Below are positions 1 to 6,083 of a stretch of DNA of 16,936 nucleotides, piece by piece. The notes below the pieces were generated by a model. The model was not told the origin of the DNA. It did not search any database and was given only the letters and a program-made list of their open reading frames with translations. The translations under genes and the position numbers were made by a program. The DNA is from Gemmatimonas phototrophica (GTDB lineage: Bacteria > Gemmatimonadota > Gemmatimonadetes > Gemmatimonadales > Gemmatimonadaceae), in NCBI GenBank assembly GCA_945870175.1, contig CAMBRJ010000017.1:1-16936 (forward strand). Direction: 5' to 3'. Within the stretch, counting starts at the first letter, position 1. Every line of letters begins with the position of its first letter.

Positions 1-2
1 AG

Positions 3-1298
3 CAGCACAACGCGCAGAGCTTTTCACTGCGCACCGACACCAAGAAGGATTGGGATGTGGAAGTCGTCGGCACCAGCTATACCATGGACACCGATCGCCA
101 GCGCTTCTCCACGTCCGCGTCGTCCACCGCGCTGACGTTCGGCGACGCCGGTCGCGTGGCCGTGCTGTCGGGCACCGGTTGGCGCACGGCCGATGTGAAG
201 GCGGCGTGGCACAAGGGTGGCGCCACCGCCGCGCACACGGTGACGTTCGGCGCCCACGTCGATCAGTACACGCTCGCGAACCCGACGTACAACACCGCCA
301 ATTGGCGGCTGTCAGACCCAGTGACGACCACGGTCGTATCGCAGGGCGACGGCAAGACGCGCACGGCCGCACTGTGGGTGCAGGATCAGTGGCGCATTGC
401 TCCGACGCTGCGCCTCACGGTGGGTGGACGCTACGAACAGTGGCGCGCCTTCGACGGCCTGAATGTGAACGGCAACACGCGGGTGACGCAGAAGGAGGTC
501 GAGGCGACGCGTTTCTCCCCGAAGGCGACGCTCGGCTGGACCCCCTCGCCCGACTGGACGCTCACGGCATCGGTGGCCAAGGCGTACCGGTTTGCCACAG
601 CGGCCGAGTTGTACCAGCTCGTCACGACCGGCGTGACGTTCACCTCGCCCGATCCCAATCTCAAGCCGGACAACGTGCTGGCCAGCGAGCTGCGCGTTGA
701 ACGCACCTTCACGCGCAGCCGCGTGCAGCTCGCACTGTTCAACGACGATGTGCACGATGCGATCATTTCGCAGTTCCAGCCGCTGGTGCCGGGCTCGCAG
801 ACGTTCTACTCGTACATCTCCAATGTCGATCACGTGCGTGCGCGTGGCGCTGAACTGGTGGTGTCGGAACACGACGTACTGGTGCGCGGACTCGAACTGT
901 CGGGCAGTGCCACCTACCTCGACGCCCGCACGCTGGCCACCTCGGGGCGCGCCAGCGCGACCGCACCGGCCAACGCGGCGATCGGCAAGCAGCTCCCGAA
1001 CATTCCGGAGTGGCGCGCCAACTTCATCGCCACGTACCGCCCGGTACAGAAGCTCGCGATCTCGCTGGGCGGTCGGTACAGCGATGCCGTGTGGACCACG
1101 CTCGACAATGCCGATGTGAACCCGAACGTGTATCAGGGCTTCAGTGCCTGGTTCGTGGCCGACGCCCATGTGAACTACCGTTTCGGCTCGCACCTCTCGG
1201 CCTCGCTCGGCGCGGACAATCTGCTGAACCGGAAATACTTCCTGTTTCATCCGTTCCCGCAGCGCACGTACTCGAGCAGCCTGAAGTACACCTTCTAG
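3..1298 (+). CDS. TonB-dependent receptor, C-terminal beta-barrel part (5' end cut by window)
   Basis: The frame is open from base 3, so only the last 431 residues are visible; the plug domain and TonB box lie upstream of the window. It would be an outer-membrane beta-barrel importing a scarce ligand, powered by TonB-ExbBD. What is seen: alternating amphipathic strands with aromatic girdles (WRIAPTLRLTVGGRYEQW), the family-typical PDPNLKPDNV segment about halfway along, a late GADNLLNRKYF strand, and a C-terminal YTF ending in Phe, the usual barrel-assembly signal. The stop TAG is 10 nt before the thioredoxin-like gene, on the same strand, which suggests one transcript. The ligand cannot be read from this half. 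The redox and metal-like neighbours hint at a metal or metal complex, but that is inference; siderophore, cobalamin or sugar uptake are equally compatible with the fold. Confidence 0.93.
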   Translation, partial: QHNAQSFSLRTDTKKDWDVEVVGTSYTMDTDRQRFSTSASSTALTFGDAGRVAVLSGTGWRTADVKAAWHKGGATAAHTVTFGAHVDQYTLANPTYNTANWRLSDPVTTTVVSQGDGKTRTAALWVQDQWRIAPTLRLTVGGRYEQWRAFDGLNVNGNTRVTQKEVEATRFSPKATLGWTPSPDWTLTASVAKAYRFATAAELYQLVTTGVTFTSPDPNLKPDNVLASELRVERTFTRSRVQLALFNDDVHDAIISQFQPLVPGSQTFYSYISNVDHVRARGAELVVSEHDVLVRGLELSGSATYLDARTLATSGRASATAPANAAIGKQLPNIPEWRANFIATYRPVQKLAISLGGRYSDAVWTTLDNADVNPNVYQGFSAWFVADAHVNYRFGSHLSASLGADNLLNRKYFLFHPFPQRTYSSSLKYTF

Positions 1299-1308
1299 CA
1301 TTCCAACC

Positions 1309-1830
1309 ATGAAGACGTTCGTACGCGCGGGACTGTTCGCGCTGCTGACCGGTGTGTCAGTCTCGGCGTGCGAGCGTGGCACCGCGCCGCGCGCACCGGC
1401 GCTCGGGGCGGCGGCGCCGGCGTTCACCGCCATGACGCTGGAGGGCGAGCCGGTCACACTGGCCGCGCTCTCCGGCAGCGTGGTCGTGCTGAACGTGTGG
1501 GCCACTTGGTGCATCCCCTGCCGTGAAGAGATCCCGCAGCTCGAGGCCCTGCATCGCGAGTATGGCGCGCAGGGACTCAAGACGATCGGCGTGAGCATCG
1601 ACGCCGCCGGCATGGGTGCCGACGTGCGCGACTTCGCCACCGAGCAGGGCATGACGTACCCGATCTGGCTCGATCCCGATCATCAGTTCTCCCTCAAGTT
1701 TCTCACCGTCGGCGTGCCCGAGACGTTCGTGATCGATCGTGCCGGCGTGATTCGCTTTCGCATGATCGGCGCGTTCCGGCGCGGCGATACGACACTGGCG
1801 GCCGCGGTGCGGCGCGCGATGGCGTCGTAG
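1309..1830 (+). CDS. TlpA/ResA-like thioredoxin-fold lipoprotein
   Basis: Predicted membrane-anchored periplasmic thiol-disulfide oxidoreductase of 173 residues. An N-terminal hydrophobic stretch ends in a lipobox (SVSAC, lipid-accepting Cys21). The AhpC/TSA-redoxin fold follows: WATWCIPC with active-site Cys68 and Cys71, the long insertion typical of TlpA/ResA (GVSIDAAGMGADVRDF), and the cis-Pro loop GVPETF (Pro137). Such proteins usually reduce cysteines of apocytochrome c or of copper-site proteins in the periplasm. The gene starts 10 nt after the receptor stop and its own stop TAG abuts another ATG (1831), so it sits inside an operon. No clear ribosome binding site is seen; this ATG is the only one giving a complete signal peptide. 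The downstream product has four cysteines including a CxCC cluster, an obvious candidate client. The family call is secure; the client is inferred. Confidence 0.93.
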   Translation: MKTFVRAGLFALLTGVSVSACERGTAPRAPALGAAAPAFTAMTLEGEPVTLAALSGSVVVLNVWATWCIPCREEIPQLEALHREYGAQGLKTIGVSIDAAGMGADVRDFATEQGMTYPIWLDPDHQFSLKFLTVGVPETFVIDRAGVIRFRMIGAFRRGDTTLAAAVRRAMAS

Positions 1831-1866
1831 ATGACGACCCTTACGCTGACTCCTACCCATCGAACG

Positions 1867-3195
1867 ATGCGCGCTCTTCGAGTCGTCCGCTTCGCCGCCA
1901 TCGGCGCGTTGCTGCTTACGAGCACGACGCTGGCGGCACAGACTGCCATCACGACCCTCTCGGTGCCTGATCGTACGGGGGCAAATCCCACGGTCGCCGC
2001 GAATGGTGCGTTCGTCGCCGTCGCGTTTTCGGCTGCCACGATTTCCTCGATGGACATCTTCGTGGCCACCAGCACCGACGGCGGCGCTACCTTCGGCGCC
2101 GCGGTGCAGGTGAATCGCGTGGCCGGCGAGGCGCGCGTGAGCGGTGAAGAACCGCCGCGCATCGCGCTGGTGCCGCGTCGCGGTGCCACGCCGGAGATCG
2201 TGATCGTGTGGACGGCAAAGGCTGGCACCACCTGGAAGCTGCTCAGCGCGCGATCGCTCGACGGGGGCCGTACCTACTCGGCCAGCGCGCCGGTGCCCGG
2301 CAGCGACAGTGAAGGGTCGCGCGGATGGGAGTCGGTCGCAGTGGACGCCACCGGTCGCGTATCCGTGCTGTGGCTCGATCATCGCGACCTCATCGCCGCC
2401 GATGGGGCGCATCAGCACAGCGCGCCCGCAGCCAGTGGTGCGACGCCGGCACCGATGGTGATGCCCAAGGGTGATCCCACCGAGCGCGCGGCGCTGTCGC
2501 AACTCATGTTCGCGACGTTGCCCGCCTCGCGCCCGACGAGCGCGCGCACCACCGCGCTGTCGATTGCGCGCAGCGTCTGCTATTGCTGCAAAACCGCACT
2601 GGCCGTGTCAGGCGATGCCGTGTACGCGGCGTGGCGTCACGTGTATCCCAGTGGAGAGCGCGACATCGCGTTCACGATGTCGACCAATGGTGGACGTACC
2701 TTTGCCGCCCCGCTGCGCGTGAGCGACGACCACTGGAAGCTCGACGGTTGTCCGGACAACGGACCGGCCATGGCCATCGACGCGTCGCGGCGCGCGCATG
2801 TGGTGTGGCCGACGACCGCCGAGGGCAAGAACGCCACGGCGAAGGATGCGATGGCGTTGTCGATCTATTACGCGGTGTCGCGCGACGGCAAGTCCTTCAC
2901 CCCCCGCACGCGGGTGCCCACGCGTGGGCCGGCGTCGCATCCGCAGATCGTCATGTTGCCGAACGGCGCGTCGCTGGTGGCGTGGGATGAGATCGTCGAC
3001 GGCACGCGTCGCCTTGGGCTCACCCGCGCCACCGTGAGCGCGACCGGCGCCGTCAGCTTCACACCAGTCGCGGCGCCCGACGCCGGCGCGGGACAGTGGT
3101 ACCCGGCGTTGGCCGCCTCGTCGAATGGTGCGGTGATCACATGGGTGCGTCAGCTCGAGAAGGGGAGCACGGTCGCGGTGGCGGTGGTGCGCTAG
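1867..3195 (+). CDS. Exported BNR-repeat (sialidase-like propeller) protein with CxCC motif
   Basis: Exported protein of 442 residues. I chose the ATG at 1867 because it gives a compact signal peptide ending TTLAAQ; an in-frame ATG at 1831, touching the upstream stop, adds 12 residues and is possible if translation is coupled. Asp-box (BNR) signatures recur: STDGGATF, SLDGGRTYS, STNGGRTF, SRDGKSF, which points to a beta-propeller. Catalytic sialidase residues are not recognisable, so glycosidase activity should not be assumed. Residues 236-243 read SVCYCCKT (Cys238, 240, 241) and a fourth Cys lies in DGCPDNGP (Cys295). A segment near residues 179-202 has His182, His184, Met197 and Met199. Known of the family: BNR propellers often serve as binding scaffolds. 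Inferred: periplasmic metal binding or a redox role served by the adjacent thioredoxin lipoprotein. Confidence 0.85.
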   Translation: MRALRVVRFAAIGALLLTSTTLAAQTAITTLSVPDRTGANPTVAANGAFVAVAFSAATISSMDIFVATSTDGGATFGAAVQVNRVAGEARVSGEEPPRIALVPRRGATPEIVIVWTAKAGTTWKLLSARSLDGGRTYSASAPVPGSDSEGSRGWESVAVDATGRVSVLWLDHRDLIAADGAHQHSAPAASGATPAPMVMPKGDPTERAALSQLMFATLPASRPTSARTTALSIARSVCYCCKTALAVSGDAVYAAWRHVYPSGERDIAFTMSTNGGRTFAAPLRVSDDHWKLDGCPDNGPAMAIDASRRAHVVWPTTAEGKNATAKDAMALSIYYAVSRDGKSFTPRTRVPTRGPASHPQIVMLPNGASLVAWDEIVDGTRRLGLTRATVSATGAVSFTPVAAPDAGAGQWYPALAASSNGAVITWVRQLEKGSTVAVAVVR

Positions 3196-3212
3196 ACGGC
3201 GCACTTTGGGGC

Positions 3213-4661
3213 ATGCGCCCCACTCCAAGCTTCCGCTTCCATTCACGCCCCGCGCGCGTTGCCTGCATCGTGGCCGCACTCGGCGCCCTCGCGCTCAGCG
3301 TGAGCGCCTGCAGCCCATCGCCCCGCTCCCCGGCCGCAGCCGTGCCGCCGAACATCGTGATCCTGCTCGCCGACGACCTCGGCATCGGGGAAGTCGGTGC
3401 GTGGGGACAGCAGGAGATCACGACGCCGCATATCGACCGGCTCGCGCGCGAAGGGCTGCGCTTCACGGAGTTCCGCTCCAGCGCCGCCGTGTGTGGGCCG
3501 GCGCGCTGTTCGCTCATGACGGGACTGCACAACGGCACCTGCCGTCTCGACGACAACGACAATGATTTTCTGCGCACAGCCGACGTGACGCTGGCCGAGC
3601 GCATGCACGACGCCGGCTACGTGACCGGGTTGTTCGGCAAGTGGGGACTGAGCTGGGACAGCGAGCCGGAAAGCTGGCCGAACGCGCAGGGATTCGACGA
3701 GTTCTTCGGTTATCGCGACCAGGTGCACGCGCACAATTTCTATCCGGAATGGCTGCTGAGCGGCACCGACTCCGTGCGCACGCGCAACGTCGTGCCGAAG
3801 GCCGGGCGCATGGGGGCCGGACGCGCGACCACGCGTCTCGACTACGCGCCGACGCTCATTCGCGACCGTGCCTTTCGCTTCGTACGATCACATCGCGATC
3901 GGCCGTTCTTCCTGTACTGGGCCACCAATCTCCCGCACATCAACAACGAGGGCAGCCCCGGTCAGGCCGACGGCGGCTACGAGATCCCGTCGCTGGGCGC
4001 CTACGCCTCCAAGCCTTGGCCCGAAGCGAAGAAGAGCTATGCGGCGCAGGTGTCGCGACTCGACGAAGACCTCGGCGGTCTCCGCTCGCTGCTGGATTCC
4101 CTCGGCATCGCCAAGCGGACGCTGATCGTGTTTCTGTCCGACAACGGCGCCACCTTCCTGCGTCGCGCGAACGACGGCGGCACCGATACGGTGGGCCGAT
4201 GGTTCAACGGCACGATGAACTATCGCGGCTTCAAGGGCGATCTCTATGACGGTGGACTGCGCGTGCCGGGCGTCGTGCACTGGCCCGGACGCACGACCGC
4301 CGGCAGCGCGTCGGCGGTGCGGGTCGACTTCACCGACTTGCACGCCACACTCGTCGAGGCGGCGGGGCGCACGCCCCCGCGCGACATCAGCGGCCGCTCA
4401 TTCCTGCCGGCACTCACCGGCACAGGCACCTTCGCGTTGCGCCCGTATCAGGTGTGGTACTCGCCCGACCGCGTGCAGTCGGCGGTGTTGGAAGGCGCAT
4501 GGAAGGGCGTGTGGCGACGCGACACGATGCAATTGTTCAATCTTCAAGCAGATCCCGGCGAGCGGACCGATGTGGTGGCGCGTGAGCCACGAATCGCCGC
4601 GCGCCTCGACTCACTACGGCGCCTCGAGGACCGTCGCCGGGTGCATCCCACGCCACGATAA
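3213..4661 (+). CDS. Type I (formylglycine) sulfatase, lipoprotein
   Basis: Predicted sulfatase of 482 residues that would hydrolyse a sulfate ester in or outside the periplasm. The signature CGPARCSLMTG places the Cys to be converted to formylglycine at residue 94 (CxPxR class). Also seen: metal-binding Asp54-Asp55 in NIVILLADDLG, DNGA at Asp310-Asn311, and Lys341 in GFKGDLYDGG. The start at 3213 gives a signal peptide with lipobox VSAC (Cys33), hence a lipoprotein; the frame stays open upstream but would overlap the BNR gene. The distance to that gene is only 17 nt, so co-transcription is likely. Cys-type sulfatases need a formylglycine-generating enzyme or anSME, and neither is encoded in this window. 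The substrate is unknown; a polysaccharide sulfate, an aryl sulfate or a related ester would all fit the family. Confidence 0.93.
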   Translation: MRPTPSFRFHSRPARVACIVAALGALALSVSACSPSPRSPAAAVPPNIVILLADDLGIGEVGAWGQQEITTPHIDRLAREGLRFTEFRSSAAVCGPARCSLMTGLHNGTCRLDDNDNDFLRTADVTLAERMHDAGYVTGLFGKWGLSWDSEPESWPNAQGFDEFFGYRDQVHAHNFYPEWLLSGTDSVRTRNVVPKAGRMGAGRATTRLDYAPTLIRDRAFRFVRSHRDRPFFLYWATNLPHINNEGSPGQADGGYEIPSLGAYASKPWPEAKKSYAAQVSRLDEDLGGLRSLLDSLGIAKRTLIVFLSDNGATFLRRANDGGTDTVGRWFNGTMNYRGFKGDLYDGGLRVPGVVHWPGRTTAGSASAVRVDFTDLHATLVEAAGRTPPRDISGRSFLPALTGTGTFALRPYQVWYSPDRVQSAVLEGAWKGVWRRDTMQLFNLQADPGERTDVVAREPRIAARLDSLRRLEDRRRVHPTPR

Positions 4662-4677
4662 ACCGGGCATGGGATGC
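4643..4677. terminator. Possible hairpin between convergent genes
   Basis: Inverted repeat GCATCCCA (4643-4650) and TGGGATGC (4670-4677) with a 19-nt loop that includes the sulfatase stop. It lies at the convergence of the sulfatase and DUF2911 genes. There is no T-run and the loop is long, so a bidirectional terminator is only a possibility. Confidence 0.3.
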
Positions 4678-4691
4678 GTGGTGGCGCTCGC

Positions 4692-5282
4692 TTAGCGGAC
4701 CACCCACTCGGTCGTCAGCATCACGGCGTCCCATCCGATGCGCAGCTCGCCGCGCTGCGCGCCGGGTGCGGTCGACGGCACGAGCCAGATCGAGAGCGTT
4801 TCCAACGGCGTTGCGATCGTGCTCTGCCGAAGTTCGATGCGCGCCGCGTCCTTCTTGGCGTCGTACGGAACCACGTTCACCGACGCAGCCCCGGTGGTCT
4901 CGGCCTGCAGGATCAGCGTCCAGCCAGTACGAGCCGGCAGCACCTGCGCTACATAGCGTCCCTTGGGCACGTCCTTGCCACCAATGGTGAGATCGACATC
5001 GGTAGTGAACAGCGTGGCGGCGTTCGCACCGAGACGCCACACCGTACCGATCGGCACGAGACTGTCCGTGTTGATCTTGCGGCCGCGCAGATGCGGCTGG
5101 CCGTAGTCGATGCGCATGACGGCGGCCTTGCCGGCCGCACGCTGCGCCGCGGTATCGACGAGCGTGAGTGACACTTCGGCAATGGCGCGGGTGCTGGGGG
5201 CAGCACGGCGGGCGCCGGCCTGAGCTGAAAGCGGAGCGGCGAGGATCGCGGACAGCGCGAGCGCCGGAAGCAGGAGTTTCAT
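4692..5282 (-). CDS. DUF2911 family exported protein
   Basis: Exported protein of 196 residues with a clear signal peptide (MKLLLPALALSAILAAPLSA, then QAG). The start at 5282 is taken because it places this signal at the N-terminus; the frame extends upstream without a plausible leader. The DUF2911 core is visible: DYGQPHLRGR near residue 60, then GTVWRLGANAATLF, the TIGGKDVPKGRYVAQVLP strand-turn and WTLIL. The family has no established biochemical function; members are secreted or periplasmic and look like small beta-rich domains. It is 73 nt downstream of the split-barrel gene on the same strand and probably shares its transcript. Nothing in the sequence shows a catalytic residue set. The family assignment is strong, the role unknown. 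Confidence 0.9.
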   Translation of the reverse strand: MKLLLPALALSAILAAPLSAQAGARRAAPSTRAIAEVSLTLVDTAAQRAAGKAAVMRIDYGQPHLRGRKINTDSLVPIGTVWRLGANAATLFTTDVDLTIGGKDVPKGRYVAQVLPARTGWTLILQAETTGAASVNVVPYDAKKDAARIELRQSTIATPLETLSIWLVPSTAPGAQRGELRIGWDAVMLTTEWVVR

Positions 5283-5355
5283 GGGGCGGGGCGGGAGGAA
5301 GGGAGACGCGCAGTACTGCTCAACTCTATCCGGCTTCGGCCTGCCGCGCACCCGT

Positions 5356-5895
5356 TCACCGGGCCGGCCGAGCCGGGCGCAGCCGCAACGTCGGCGGGCG
5401 CCAGGTCGCCTTGTCGCCTTCAACGCCGAGCTTGGCGCTGACGATCTCGAGGCGCTCGGCCTGCACGACGATCAACACCACGCTCGTATCGCGATCGGGA
5501 TAGAACGCGCTCCACTGCGGATTCCAATGCGCGTCTTTCGTGGGGCGATCCCGCACCACGCGTGCACGCCCCGACAGCGCGACATAGCTCTGCGTGGCCG
5601 GATCGAAGTAGTGCAGCACCACGTGCGGATGACGGGCGATCTCCGTCACCTTGCGCGTGCGCGGGTTCGTGGCGAACCACACCGACCAGGTGCTGTCGGG
5701 CGCCATCGGCTGCACGGTGCGCGCCTGTGGATGGCCGTTCGCATCGGTCGTGATGAACGTCGGATAGGCCACGCTGGCCACGATCGTCCGCGCGGCGGCT
5801 TCGAGCGCAGCAGGCGTTGGTGAGGGCTTCTGGGGCGCCGCTTGTGCCGACAGCACCGCCGGCCCCAACAGCATCACGACAGACAGGAAACGCAT
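5356..5895 (-). CDS. Exported pyridoxamine 5'-phosphate oxidase-like split-barrel protein
   Basis: Protein of 179 residues with an N-terminal signal peptide (MRFLSVVMLLGPAVLSAQA) followed by a PNPOx-like FMN-binding split barrel: TFITTDANGHPQARTV, then DSTWSVWFATNPRTRKV, HPHVVLHYFDP and YVALSGRARVV. This pattern resembles the general stress protein 26 type of small flavin-barrel proteins. The start at 5895 is chosen because the signal peptide begins there; the upstream in-frame extension is Arg/Pro-rich and unconvincing. The signal peptide is odd, since most relatives are cytoplasmic; an exported member would need FMN, F420, heme or another ligand outside the cytoplasm, or may not bind a cofactor. 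It precedes the DUF2911 gene and is divergent from ppsA. Fold call good; activity not predicted. Confidence 0.87.
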   Translation of the reverse strand: MRFLSVVMLLGPAVLSAQAAPQKPSPTPAALEAAARTIVASVAYPTFITTDANGHPQARTVQPMAPDSTWSVWFATNPRTRKVTEIARHPHVVLHYFDPATQSYVALSGRARVVRDRPTKDAHWNPQWSAFYPDRDTSVVLIVVQAERLEIVSAKLGVEGDKATWRPPTLRLRPARPAR

Positions 5896-6083
5896 GGCAC
5901 TCGCGAAAGGAATCGGATGGACTGCGGCTGAGATCGCACCGGCCGTGAATAAAGCTGACCACGGGGCGCGCCCCACGCGAGGGATCCGTGAACGTCGCGC
6001 CCCCGCCATCTGTCAGGGAATGCCCTCTCGATCGGCACCGCCCTGATCGCGAATACTTCAGCGGTCCCTTGATTGGAGGTGTC
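5896..6083. other. Divergent intergenic region upstream of ppsA and the split-barrel gene
   Basis: 188 nt between two divergent starts, so both promoters should lie here. I see no convincing -35/-10 pair. A perfect 12-bp palindrome GGGGCGCGCCCC sits at 5963-5974 and could be a protein-binding site, though in DNA this rich in GC it may be chance. Confidence 0.4.
6075..6080 (+). promoter_or_regulatory. Shine-Dalgarno of ppsA
   Basis: GGAGGT lies 3 nt before ATG 6084, one of the few strong ribosome binding sites in the window. It fixes the ppsA start, although the frame stays open upstream to at least 5988. Confidence 0.75.

Noticed and set aside
1357..2502. Minus-strand open frame spanning the thioredoxin and BNR genes
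   Set aside because: It crosses two well-supported plus-strand genes and shows only low-complexity Arg/Gly/His sequence.
1867..3195. True sialidase (neuraminidase) activity
   Set aside because: Asp-box repeats are present, but I could not find the Arg triad, Tyr and Glu of a sialidase active site; the repeats only indicate a propeller.
5310..5319. Palindrome GCAGTACTGC upstream of the DUF2911 gene
   Set aside because: Only 10 bp, single copy and no associated promoter element; a chance palindrome is likely.
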